DNA from: an uncultured Oscillibacter sp.
GTDB taxonomy: Bacteria > Bacillota > Clostridia > Oscillospirales > Oscillospiraceae
Direction: 5' to 3'
Length of the DNA stretch: 27,426 bases
NCBI RefSeq assembly: GCF_910584465.1
Contig: NZ_CAJUBK010000032.1
Span: 1-27,426, forward strand
The notes beneath the pieces were generated by a model, which worked only from the letters and a program-made list of their open reading frames with translations, had not been told where the DNA came from and ran no database searches. The position numbers were made by a program, and so were the translations under genes. Shown piece by piece: positions 16,317-23,473 of the stretch. Positions within the stretch are counted from its first letter, which is position 1; the number at the start of each line of letters is the position of its first letter.

Positions 16317-17231
16317 TCAGGCTTTCCCGGCCTTGATGCGGTCCTGCATGGCACGGATGATCGTGGAGGTGGCCTCACATTTGCCTCCGAGCCCCAGGTC
16401 GGTACCGAAGTAGAACCGGATCAGGGCGTTCATCTGGTTGGCCAGCATGCCGATCCCGTTCACCGTCTGGAGCCCGCGCTCCGACGCCGTTTTCAAGATC
16501 GCCGTCTGCAGCGGGTTATAGAGCGCGTCCGCCACGATCGCGGACTTGTCCAGCTTTTGGATGAAGCCCAGATAGGGGAACTGGGTCCCGGTGCCGTACA
16601 TGCCGACGGAGGTGCACTGGGCCACGACATCGGCCCTGCCCGCCGCCTGGTCCAGCTCCTCCCTGGTCAGCGGGCCGCTGCGCACCGGCAGGCCGGTGCG
16701 GTCGGAGAGGATCTGGGCCAGCCGGTCCGCCTTCTCCGCGGTCCGGTTCAGGATGGTGAAGGCGGTGACGCCCCGGCGGGCCATCTCATTGGCGATGACG
16801 CCGCTGATGCCGCCGGCCCCGATGATCAGCGCCTCCCGTCCGGCCAGCCTGGCCCCGGTGTCCTCGATGGCTTGGCACATGCCGTAGCCGTCGAAGCCGT
16901 CGCCGAAGAACCTTCCGTCCACGTATTTGACGTTGTTCACGCAGTTGAAGGCGCGGCACTCCTCGCTCACCTCGTCCATGTAGGGGAGCATCCTGGTCTT
17001 ATAGGGCATCGTCACGCTGAAGCCCAGGATGCCCAGGGTCTTGACCGCTTCGAAGAACCGGTCCAGGGCCCCCGGAGCGTCCTCCAGCTCGAAGGGGATG
17101 AAGACGGCGTTGAGATCGCCGAACTGGTACATCGCATTGTGTACGACGGATGTGATGCTGTGGTCCAGGGGGTGCCCCAGCAGGCCCAGCAGCCGGGTCT
17201 CGGTGTCATATTTTACGTTCGTCGTGATCAT
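16317..17231 (-). CDS. Shikimate/quinate dehydrogenase-like oxidoreductase (AroE family)
   Basis: NAD(P)-dependent dehydrogenase of 304 aa. The substrate domain has GHPLDHSITS (S25, T27 at the shikimate-binding serines), TMPYKT with catalytic K78, N99, GDGFDG with catalytic D114, and Q266. The nucleotide domain has GAGGIS (138-143) and NRTAEKA (162-168), an NADP-type pattern. The catalytic Lys-Asp pair is intact, but the residue before the Asp is Phe; canonical AroE has Thr there (TDG). It sits in a catabolic-looking operon away from other aromatic biosynthesis genes, so a dedicated role on another hydroaromatic or cyclic polyol substrate is plausible. ATG 17231 follows GGAGGAGACAGCC; the upstream frame extension overlaps the aldolase gene and is rejected. 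Confidence 0.85.
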   Translation of the reverse strand: MITTNVKYDTETRLLGLLGHPLDHSITSVVHNAMYQFGDLNAVFIPFELEDAPGALDRFFEAVKTLGILGFSVTMPYKTRMLPYMDEVSEECRAFNCVNNVKYVDGRFFGDGFDGYGMCQAIEDTGARLAGREALIIGAGGISGVIANEMARRGVTAFTILNRTAEKADRLAQILSDRTGLPVRSGPLTREELDQAAGRADVVAQCTSVGMYGTGTQFPYLGFIQKLDKSAIVADALYNPLQTAILKTASERGLQTVNGIGMLANQMNALIRFYFGTDLGLGGKCEATSTIIRAMQDRIKAGKA

Positions 17232-17251
17232 GGCTGTCTCCTCCGCGGCGG

Positions 17252-17959
17252 TCACTCGGAAAAGCCGGGCGTGCTCCTGAGCACCTCCACGCCGGCCCGG
17301 GTCCCCAGCCTGGTCGCGCCGGCATGGATCAGCTCCACCGCCGTCCGATAGTCCGTGATCTTGCCGGAGGCTTTGACCGCGGTCTGGGTGCCCACCGTCT
17401 CCTTCATGAGCTTGACGTCGTGCACGTTGCACCAGCCGCTGCCGAAGCCGGTGGAGGTCTTCACGAAGTCGACCCCCTCTTCCTGGGCGGCCCGGCAGGC
17501 CTGCACCTTCTGCTCGTCGCTCAGATAGCAGGTCTCCAGGATGGCTTTGACCGGGACGTCCCGCTCGTGGGTGACCTTCACCATCGCGGCCATCTCCCGG
17601 CGCAGGTAGTCCCAGTCCCCGCCGACGGCGTGGCCCACGCTGATCACGAAATCGATGGCCCGGGCGCCCTTCTCCATGGCGTAGACGGCTTCCTTCGCCT
17701 TCAGCTCATAGGGGACGGTGCCCCAGGGATAGCCGATGGTGGTGGCGACGGTGACGTCATAGCCCTTGAGCTCCCGGACGGCCAGCTCGGTATGTACGGA
17801 GTTGACGCAGCCCACGCGGAAGCCGTAGCGCTTGATGTCATCGCAGAAAGCGACGATCTCCTGAGGCGTAGTGTACGCGAACAGCAGGGAATGGTCGATG
17901 AATGCCGCGATCTCCTGGGGCGTGAAGTCCTCCTGTGTGATGATCTCATATTTTCCCAT
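17252..17959 (-). CDS. DeoC/DERA-family class I aldolase
   Basis: Class I (Schiff-base) aldolase of 235 aa with a TIM-barrel fold. Family motifs are TTIGYPWG (73-80), the catalytic Asp in AIDFVISVG (D103), VKAILETCYL (137-146), and the Schiff-base lysine in FVKTSTGF (K167). The second lysine is in VKASGK (K196). In canonical deoxyribose-phosphate aldolase the phosphate loop reads ASGG; here the second Gly is Lys (K200). The later GTSAG/GTSSG-type phosphate loop reads GTRAG. The catalytic core is kept while the phosphate pocket is altered, so the substrate may not be deoxyribose 5-phosphate. No deoxyribonucleoside genes are nearby. The ATG follows AAGGAGG. It is the second gene of the operon, 34 bases after the polyol dehydrogenase. 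Confidence 0.88.
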   Translation of the reverse strand: MGKYEIITQEDFTPQEIAAFIDHSLLFAYTTPQEIVAFCDDIKRYGFRVGCVNSVHTELAVRELKGYDVTVATTIGYPWGTVPYELKAKEAVYAMEKGARAIDFVISVGHAVGGDWDYLRREMAAMVKVTHERDVPVKAILETCYLSDEQKVQACRAAQEEGVDFVKTSTGFGSGWCNVHDVKLMKETVGTQTAVKASGKITDYRTAVELIHAGATRLGTRAGVEVLRSTPGFSE

Positions 17960-17993
17960 GGTATCTCTCCTCCTTATCCAGCGGTGTGGGATG

Positions 17994-19037
17994 TCATCCT
18001 TCCGTGAAGGAAACGACGGCTTTCAGGACGTGCTCTTTGTCATACATGGCCTTGTCGAACGCCTCCCGGACCTGCTCGAAGGGGAAGGAGTCCGTGACCA
18101 GGTCCTTCGCGGGCAGCTTGCCCTGGGCGATCGCGTTGATGATCTTGGGATACTCGTTGCAGTAGCGCCAGACGGTGGCGAGCTTCGCCTCCCGCAGCGT
18201 CAGGTTCCGGAAATTGAAGGGGATGTCGCCGATGGGGTTCCCGGCGATGACGATGGTCCCGCCGGTGCGGACCACCTCGCTGGTCTGGGCGGTGGTGACC
18301 TTGCTCCCGGCGGCTTCGAACACCACGTCGCAGCCCTCGCCGTCCGTGGCGTCCAGGATCGCCTGCACCGCGTCCTGGTCCCTGGCGTTTATGACCAGGT
18401 CCGCGCCGGATCGCGAAGCGTGGTCCAGCCGGCTCTGGAACAGGTCCACCACGATCGCCCGGGACGCGCCCAGATAGCGGCAGGCCAGCAGGATGGACAG
18501 GCCGATGCATCCCGAGCCGAAGATCGCCACGCTCTTGTTGGGACCCACGCCGCCCAGCTTGGCGGACTGGAAGGCCACCGCCAGCGGCTCCACCATCGCC
18601 CCCTCCAGGGTGGAGACCGATCCCGGGAGCTTGAAGCACAGGCTGGCGGGGTGCTTCACGTACCGGCACATCATGCCGTCGTGGGGCGGGCAGGAGCGGA
18701 AGACCATCTCCGGGCAGAGGTTGTACCGTCCGGACCGGCAGGCCTCGCAGTGGCCGCAGGGGATCCCGGGCTCGATCGCGACGCGGTCGCCCGGCTGCAG
18801 CGTGCGCACGTTCGACCCTGTGGAGCAGACCACGCCGGCCGACTCGTGGCCCAGGATCAGCGGGGCCTCCACGAGGCGGGCGCCGATGCGGCCGTCCTCG
18901 AAGAAGTGGACGTCGGAGCCGCAGATCCCCACATGCTCGATCTTGACGACGACGTCGTCCGGTCCCGCGACAGGCATCCCGCGCTCCTGTATCTCCATCG
19001 TCTTGACGCCGACCATGACGGCTGCTGAGTTCTTCAT
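17994..19037 (-). CDS. Zinc-dependent polyol (sorbitol/xylitol-type) dehydrogenase
   Basis: Medium-chain NAD(P)-dependent dehydrogenase of 347 aa. Catalytic zinc ligands are C39 (GICGSD), H64-E65 (GHES) and E150 (VEPLAVA), the pattern of sorbitol/xylitol dehydrogenases. Structural zinc cysteines are C94, C97, C100 and C108. The Rossmann motif is FGSGCIG (173-179), and D198 (VVDLF) favours NAD. It probably oxidises a polyol to a ketose, or reduces the reverse. It is the first gene of the four-gene operon. Start sites GTG 19046, ATG 19043 and ATG 19037 are all in frame. I prefer 19037 because MKNSAAV matches family N-termini and AAGGA lies 10 bases upstream; the ATG at 19043 is a fair alternative. 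Confidence 0.9.
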   Translation of the reverse strand: MKNSAAVMVGVKTMEIQERGMPVAGPDDVVVKIEHVGICGSDVHFFEDGRIGARLVEAPLILGHESAGVVCSTGSNVRTLQPGDRVAIEPGIPCGHCEACRSGRYNLCPEMVFRSCPPHDGMMCRYVKHPASLCFKLPGSVSTLEGAMVEPLAVAFQSAKLGGVGPNKSVAIFGSGCIGLSILLACRYLGASRAIVVDLFQSRLDHASRSGADLVINARDQDAVQAILDATDGEGCDVVFEAAGSKVTTAQTSEVVRTGGTIVIAGNPIGDIPFNFRNLTLREAKLATVWRYCNEYPKIINAIAQGKLPAKDLVTDSFPFEQVREAFDKAMYDKEHVLKAVVSFTEG

Positions 19038-19098
19038 CTTCATCACATCCTTAGATCGTCATGTCCGTGCGGGAGCCTCCCCCGGTCCGGGCCCCCGC

Positions 19099-19139
19099 CG
19101 GTCACGACCGATTGTAGCGGAACGTCCCCCCGTTTTCAA
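19099..19139 (-). promoter_or_regulatory. Promoter and operator-like dyad of the polyol dehydrogenase operon
   Basis: On the minus strand TTGAAA (19139-19134) and TACAAT (19116-19111) are exactly 17 bases apart, a strong vegetative promoter. The start would be near 19104, leaving a leader of about 67 bases. A perfect dyad CGGTC-AC-GACCG (19099-19110) covers the predicted start point and could be an operator. Which regulator binds is unknown. Confidence 0.7.
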
Positions 19140-19209
19140 TCCCGGGCCTAGCACTATGTTCGGTCCTTTTGCAACTATCCGCAGCTTATTTTTCTTTTAC
19201 GATAATGCA

Positions 19210-19238
19210 TTGACGGGGAAGATCCCCCCATGTTAAGT
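19210..19238 (+). promoter_or_regulatory. Candidate promoter of the split transketolase genes
   Basis: TTGACG (19210-19215) and TTAAGT (19233-19238) are 17 bases apart. The -10 is imperfect, so an activator may be needed. A GATAAT at 19201-19206 is an alternative -10, but it lacks a matching -35. The leader to the ATG at 19306 is about 60 bases. Confidence 0.4.
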
Positions 19239-19305
19239 TGGGATCGCCGCCCGCCGGGAGCGCCGATGAAAAGACTTACATTCGAATCGGAGGAGGAACG
19301 ATCCT

Positions 19306-20160
19306 ATGCAGAGCAAAGAAGAGATGGAACTTTTCGCCAATGAGATCCGCACCGAGCTGATCCGCACCTTCCGCCGCCGGGGCAACGGGCACATCGGAGG
19401 GTCCCTCTCCATAGCGGACCTGCTGGCCGTGCTGTATTCCGGGACCATGAGGGTGGACCCGGAGGACCCCCGATGGGCGGAGCGGGACCTACTGGTCTGC
19501 TCCAAGGGGCACGCGGGCCCGGCGCTTTACGCGGCGCTGGCCCTGAAGGGGTTCTTCCCCAAGGAGTGGCTGATGACCCTGAACGAGGGCGGCACCCGGC
19601 TGCCCAGCCACTGCGACCGGGAGCGTACCCCGGGGATCGACGCCTCCACCGGCTCCTTGGGGCAGGGGATATCCCAGGCGGCGGGCATGGCGCTGGGGGT
19701 GAAGCTGGACGGGAGCGCCCGGACGGTCTACTGCATCGTCGGCGACGGCGAGTGCCAGGAGGGACAGGTCTGGGAGGCGGCCATGTTCGCCGCGCACTAC
19801 GGACTGGACAGCCTGATCTTGTTCGTGGACTGGAACAAGAAGCAGCTGGACGGCACGCTGGCCGAGATCATGGATCTGGGGAGCCTGGAGGAGAAGTTCC
19901 GCGTGTTCGGCTGGGACGCGGTCACGGTGAAGGGATCGGACCATATGGCGGTCCTGGACGCCATCCGGCGGGCCAAGGAGCGGACGGGGAGGCCCAGTGC
20001 CATCGTGCTGGACACCGTCAAGGGCGCCGGGATCCCCGCGGTGGAGGCCCGGCGGTTTTGCCATCATATGGCGCTCTCCCCGGAGTTTTGCGATGAGATG
20101 CTCGCCTATCTGGAAGAGCAGGCGGAGCGGCTGAAGGAGGCATGTGTATGTTCCATTTGA
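19306..20160 (+). CDS. Transketolase N-terminal subunit
   Basis: Thiamine-diphosphate-binding half of a split transketolase, 284 aa. Key residues are GHIGG (H29), SKGHAGP (H69), LPSHCD (H102), TGSLGQG (115-121), and the ThDP/Mg motif GDGECQEG (146-153) that ends at N177. The full enzyme moves two-carbon ketol units between sugar phosphates, linking the products of an upstream pathway to the pentose phosphate pool. The ATG follows AGGAGG with 9 bases of spacing. It overlaps the C-terminal subunit gene by 13 bases. It is divergent from the polyol dehydrogenase operon. Split transketolases are common in Firmicute sugar and polyol loci, sometimes with special substrates (for example apulose 4-phosphate in apiose catabolism). 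Confidence 0.94.
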   Translation: MQSKEEMELFANEIRTELIRTFRRRGNGHIGGSLSIADLLAVLYSGTMRVDPEDPRWAERDLLVCSKGHAGPALYAALALKGFFPKEWLMTLNEGGTRLPSHCDRERTPGIDASTGSLGQGISQAAGMALGVKLDGSARTVYCIVGDGECQEGQVWEAAMFAAHYGLDSLILFVDWNKKQLDGTLAEIMDLGSLEEKFRVFGWDAVTVKGSDHMAVLDAIRRAKERTGRPSAIVLDTVKGAGIPAVEARRFCHHMALSPEFCDEMLAYLEEQAERLKEACVCSI

Positions 20161-21113
20161 TCGGTGCGCACCAGGATGAACGCGCGGATGTGCGGGAGAC
20201 CATCGTCTCCACGTTGGTCCGGATGATCGAGGAGGACCCGAGGGTGGTGTATCTGGACTGCGATACCATGGACGCCCTGGGGATCCGGGAGATGCGGGAG
20301 CGGTACCCGCGAAACGTCCTCTCCTGCGGGATCCAGGAGGCGAACATGATCGGAGTCGCCGCGGGCCTTTCCGCGATGGGCCGGATCCCCTACGTGCACT
20401 CCTTCGCGGCCTTCGCTACCAGGCGCTGCTATGACCAGGTGTTCCTCTCCGTCGGGTACGCGAAGAACAGCGTCAAGATCATCGGGACGGACGCGGGCAT
20501 CACCTCCGCTTACAACGGAGGGACCCACATGCCCTTCGAGGATGTGGCCCTGATGCGCGCCATCCCCCAGGCGACGGTGGTCGAAGCCACCGATTCCGTC
20601 ATGGCGGAGGATCTGCTGGAGAAGATCAAGGAGATCCCCGGCGTGGTGTACCTGCGGACCGCCCGCAAGCGCACGAAGGCCGTTTATGCGCCGGGCTCCG
20701 GTTTCGAGATCGGCAGGGGCGCTTTGCTGCGGGAGGGCGGCGACGCGACCGTCTTCGCCTGCGGCATCATGGTGGACGCGGCGCTGCTGGCGGCGGAGGC
20801 CGCCCGGGAAGAGGGGCTTTCCCTGCGGGTCGTGGACATGTTCTCCATCAAGCCGATCGACCGGGACATCATCATCGACTCCGCCCAAAAGACCGGCGCG
20901 GTGGTCACCGCGGAGGACCACAGCACGATCGGCGGGCTGGGCGATGCCGTCGCGGCAGTGCTGGCGGAGAACGTCCCCGTGCCCATGGGCCGGGTGGGCG
21001 TCCGGGACCTCTATGGAGAGGTCGGCTCGGTGGCATACCTGCAGGAGCGGTTCCAGCTGACGCCGGAGCATATCCTGGACGAGGTGAAGGCGGTCATCCG
21101 GCGGAAACGCTGA
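20148..21113 (+). CDS. Transketolase C-terminal subunit
   Basis: Second half of the split transketolase, 321 aa: pyrimidine-binding domain followed by the transketolase C-terminal domain. CGIQEANMIGVAAGL (near 64-78) carries the glutamate that activates thiamine diphosphate. GTDAGITSAYNGGTHMPFEDVALMR (starting about 110) is the conserved central region, and VVTAEDHSTIGGLGDAVA marks the C-terminal domain. ATG 20148 is chosen over ATG 20142 because GAAGGAGG is 7 bases before the former and only 1 before the latter. It overlaps the N-terminal subunit gene, so the two are translated together in balanced amounts. A GC-rich imperfect hairpin (21114-21158) begins right after the stop. Confidence 0.93.
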   Translation: MFHLIGAHQDERADVRETIVSTLVRMIEEDPRVVYLDCDTMDALGIREMRERYPRNVLSCGIQEANMIGVAAGLSAMGRIPYVHSFAAFATRRCYDQVFLSVGYAKNSVKIIGTDAGITSAYNGGTHMPFEDVALMRAIPQATVVEATDSVMAEDLLEKIKEIPGVVYLRTARKRTKAVYAPGSGFEIGRGALLREGGDATVFACGIMVDAALLAAEAAREEGLSLRVVDMFSIKPIDRDIIIDSAQKTGAVVTAEDHSTIGGLGDAVAAVLAENVPVPMGRVGVRDLYGEVGSVAYLQERFQLTPEHILDEVKAVIRRKR

Positions 21114-21188
21114 GCCCCCGGGAGCGCGGACGGACGCCATGCGGGCCGCGCCGGGGGCCCGGCCTCCCGCGAGATCTGGCCGGCGGCG

Positions 21189-21230
21189 AAAAAAGACGGC
21201 CGCATGATGCGAGAGCATCATGCGGCCGTC
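21189..21230 (-). terminator. Intrinsic terminator with a 16-bp stem
   Basis: Perfect 16-bp arms (21195-21210 and 21215-21230, GACGGCCGCATGATGC type) enclose a GAGA loop (TCTC on the minus strand). Six T follow at once on the minus strand (21194-21189). It would end the SGNH hydrolase transcript, whose stop lies about 190 bases upstream in that direction. Confidence 0.88.
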
Positions 21231-21233
21231 CCA

Positions 21234-21257
21234 CTGCCGAAAAAGCTTTTTCGACAG
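21234..21257. repeat. Dyad CTGNCGAAAAAGCTTTTTCGNCAG
   Basis: A perfect 16-base palindrome (21238-21253, CGAAAAAGCTTTTTCG) extends to CTG/CAG ends with one mismatched pair. It resembles the hairpin at 2161-2198, which shares CCTGTCGAAAA and TTTTCGACAGG arms. It may be the same dispersed module or a family of T-rich terminators. Confidence 0.6.
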
Positions 21258-21309
21258 GCCAAGCAGGTCTTCGGGATCTTCATAAGGACTTGGAGATCGT
21301 GAGTAAAAA

Positions 21310-21338
21310 CGAGAGGGGCCCTCCCTGGGTCCCTCTCG
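21310..21338. repeat. Hairpin module CGAGAGGGGCCC, copy 2
   Basis: Arms 21310-21321 and 21327-21338 pair with one mismatch around a CTCCC-type loop. It is nearly identical to 15900-15927. Here it lies about 80 bases after the stop of the SGNH gene; copy 1 lies after the cupin stop. Both are at 3' ends of minus-strand genes. Confidence 0.7.
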
Positions 21339-21416
21339 CGACTCTCCTCGTCCCCGTTGATGGAGCCCCGGCCGCTTGTTCGGCGCGCTGGAGCGGTGAG
21401 GGGGCTCGTTCACCCG

Positions 21417-22334
21417 TCAGGCGGGGCCGACGGACCGCCCCTCTGGGCGCGCGGGGGCGTCAGGAGGACGCTCTGCCGCCTCCCGGGCGGCGGCGGGCCC
21501 CGCTTCCAGGCTGTGGGTCCGCAGATAGCCCAGCCAGGTCCGGCACCCGGCGGTGTTGAAGTGGACGCCGTCGGTGGTCTGCTCCACGGGGAGCACGCCG
21601 CCCTCCCCGGTGAGGCACGCCGCCACGTCCAGGAAATAGCATCCCTCCTCCTCCGCCAGGGCCTGGATGACCCCGTTGTAGGTCCGGATGCGCGCATTGT
21701 TCACGTAGGTCTCCTTCGCGTCCTGCTTGGCGCTGACCGGCGGGATGGACTGCAGGGCGATCTTGGCCTCCGGATGGTCCTCCCGGACCCGGTCGATGAG
21801 CTTGGCGTATTGGTCGTGGAAGGTCTCGGTCTTGCTCCAGCCCAGCTCGTTGATGCCCAGCATGATGTAGATCTTATCGCAGGCCTGGCCCGCCATGGCG
21901 TCCAGCAGGGGGACCTGCTCGCCGTTCCCCAGGTCATAGTTCTTCTTGGTGAACACGGACTCCACCGTGGCCCCCACGGCGGTGTATTCATATCCGGACG
22001 ACAGGCCGCTGTACAGGAACAGGCCCTGGGTCCGGGAATCCCCCAGGAAGATGGCGCGCTCGAAGTATGTATCCTCCACGGCCTCCGTCTCGGGCACGGG
22101 ACAGGGAGGCCCCTCCGGCTCCGCGGCCGCTCCCGGTACGGCCTTGCCCTTGCCTGCCGCCGTCATGCCGTCCATCCCGGCGGCGGGGACCGCCTTGTAC
22201 AGCGCCGGCTCCGCCGCTTCCGCCGGCGGGGAGCTCACCGCCGCGCCGCTGGACGCGCCGGTGGTCAGCAGCAGCGCCGCCGCCGCCAAAGCCGCCGCGG
22301 CGCCGGGCAGGCGGCGCTTCCGTTTCCTCTCCAT
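21417..22334 (-). CDS. Exported or membrane-anchored SGNH/GDSL hydrolase
   Basis: Protein of 305 aa. A basic N-terminus (MERKRKRR) and hydrophobic stretch (11-24) indicate secretion or a membrane anchor. An Ala/Pro/Gly-rich, low-complexity linker runs to about 88. The SGNH domain follows: block I FLGDSRTQG (S100 nucleophile), block III LGINELG (N162), and block V TTDGVHFNTAG (D255 and H258). It is probably an esterase acting on cell-wall or surface glycans, for example an O-acetyl esterase; the substrate is unknown. The last 30 residues are a charged Pro/Ala tail. ATG 22334 has AAGGGA 8 bases upstream and is preferred to ATG 22352. It is monocistronic. Confidence 0.88.
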   Translation of the reverse strand: MERKRKRRLPGAAAALAAAALLLTTGASSGAAVSSPPAEAAEPALYKAVPAAGMDGMTAAGKGKAVPGAAAEPEGPPCPVPETEAVEDTYFERAIFLGDSRTQGLFLYSGLSSGYEYTAVGATVESVFTKKNYDLGNGEQVPLLDAMAGQACDKIYIMLGINELGWSKTETFHDQYAKLIDRVREDHPEAKIALQSIPPVSAKQDAKETYVNNARIRTYNGVIQALAEEEGCYFLDVAACLTGEGGVLPVEQTTDGVHFNTAGCRTWLGYLRTHSLEAGPAAAREAAERPPDAPARPEGRSVGPA

Positions 22335-22425
22335 ATAAAGATCCCTTCCCATCTATCGCGATCCCGGGGATGCCGGGGACCCAGACCGCCGGGAGATCCC
22401 GGCAGCCGAAGCCGCTCCCCTCCCT

Positions 22426-22434
22426 ATCATATCA
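22426..22434 (-). promoter_or_regulatory. Extended -10 promoter of the SGNH hydrolase gene
   Basis: On the minus strand TGATATGAT is an extended -10 (TG-N-TATGAT), in a locally AT-rich segment with GTCGAAA repeats (22442-22458). The start would be near 22419, leaving a leader of about 85 bases. There is no strong -35. Confidence 0.5.
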
Positions 22435-22543
22435 GAAAACGGTCGAAAAAAGTCGAAACAAATCGTGAAATTTTGACGCCGGAGCTCCGCGGCCTCCCCT
22501 GTACCATAGGACCTATGCGGAGCGTCCGCCGATCATGCCGCTC

Positions 22544-23455
22544 TCAGTCCCGGAGGCTCTGCGGGTACTCGCCGCTCTCGTGGAGCCGCCGCAGGGACTG
22601 GGCCACGGACTCCCGGTCCTGCCGGTAGGTCATGCCGAACCACTGCCCGGCGGAGGAGAGGACGGACACCTTCATGCGGCCCTCCCGGAGCTCCCGGTCC
22701 ACCATGTCGGGGAGGAGGCGCTCGGCCCTGGGGTCGTCCCCGGCGGCGCGGAGGAAATCCTCGAGATCTTGCCGCAGGATGGGGAAGACGGAGGGCATGA
22801 AGCCCCAGAAGTTCATGGACACCACCGCGTTCGGGTCCAGGTCCCGGTCCGTCCTCAGATCCCGGAGGGAGCCGTCGGGATAGAGCTGGATGTCCCGGGT
22901 CTCCTGCACGCTCTCCAGGAACCCGTCCCGCAGGGTGCACAGCCCCCGGGTGACGGTGCCGTGGAGGCTGGCGGTGTTCTTCAGGAGATAGCCCACCATA
23001 GCGGCCTGGCCCTCCCCGGGGAGGCGCCGGAGCTCCTGGGCGATGGAGCGGTAGGCGTCGAAGCCGTAAAAATCGTCGGCGTTGATGACGCAGAAGGGCT
23101 CTCCCACCACGCTCTCGGCGCAGAGCAGGGCATGGACCGTGCCGAAGGGCCGGACCCGCCCGGCGGGGATGGCATAGAAGGCGGGGATGGAGGAGAAGTC
23201 CTGATAGGCGTAGCGGACCTCCACCGGACTGCCGTCCAGGGCGGTCTTCCCGGTCAGGTAGCCGACCAGGCGGTCCATCATCTCCCGCATCTCGGGCTTG
23301 ATGATGAAGACGACCTTGCTGAAGCCCGCCCGCAGGGCGTCGTGGATGGAGTATTCCATCAAGATCTCGCCGTGGGGCCCGATGCCGTCCACCTGCTTGT
23401 CCCCGCCGTAACGGGAGCCCAGGCCCGCCGCCATGATGACCAGAGAAAGTTTCAT
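22544..23455 (-). CDS. Sugar-nucleotide-type nucleotidyltransferase
   Basis: Cytoplasmic enzyme of 303 aa with the NTP_transferase fold. The N-terminal loop is VIMAAGLGSRYGGDKQ (6-21), the nucleotide-binding signature of NDP-sugar pyrophosphorylases with the catalytic Arg and Lys. A metal-binding motif VINADDFYG is at 123-131. FSSIPAFYAIPAGRVRPFGTVHALL (from 87) matches a family in which the acceptor is not established. Its likely reaction is transfer of a nucleotidyl group to a sugar phosphate, but the sugar is unknown. It lies 18 bases after the DUF5655-like gene, with GAAGGAG before the ATG, and ends the coaW operon. Confidence 0.87.
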   Translation of the reverse strand: MKLSLVIMAAGLGSRYGGDKQVDGIGPHGEILMEYSIHDALRAGFSKVVFIIKPEMREMMDRLVGYLTGKTALDGSPVEVRYAYQDFSSIPAFYAIPAGRVRPFGTVHALLCAESVVGEPFCVINADDFYGFDAYRSIAQELRRLPGEGQAAMVGYLLKNTASLHGTVTRGLCTLRDGFLESVQETRDIQLYPDGSLRDLRTDRDLDPNAVVSMNFWGFMPSVFPILRQDLEDFLRAAGDDPRAERLLPDMVDRELREGRMKVSVLSSAGQWFGMTYRQDRESVAQSLRRLHESGEYPQSLRD

Positions 23456-23473
23456 GAGGATGCGCTCCTTCTG

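Larger units (their letters stand above)
21114..21416. other. Convergent intergenic region rich in hairpins, no gene
   Basis: Five separate structures fill this gap. They are an imperfect GC stem at 21114-21158 after the transketolase stop, the minus-strand terminator at 21189-21230, the dyad at 21234-21257, the hairpin at 21310-21338, and an irregular segment between the last two. No coding frame with plausible start and composition was seen. The plus strand has only a short T-run (TTTTT at 21247-21251), in the second half of the 21238-21253 palindrome, which may end the transketolase transcript. Confidence 0.6.

Noticed and set aside
17232..17432. A 67-residue N-terminal extension of the AroE-like protein
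   Set aside because: It overlaps the aldolase gene, has a low-complexity Gly/Arg/Asp sequence, and the internal ATG at 17231 has a good GGAGGAG site and matches family length.
22505..22517. CATAGGACCTATG dyad after the nucleotidyltransferase gene, considered as a terminator
   Set aside because: The stem is only 6 bp with a 1-base centre and no T-run, so it is too weak to call.
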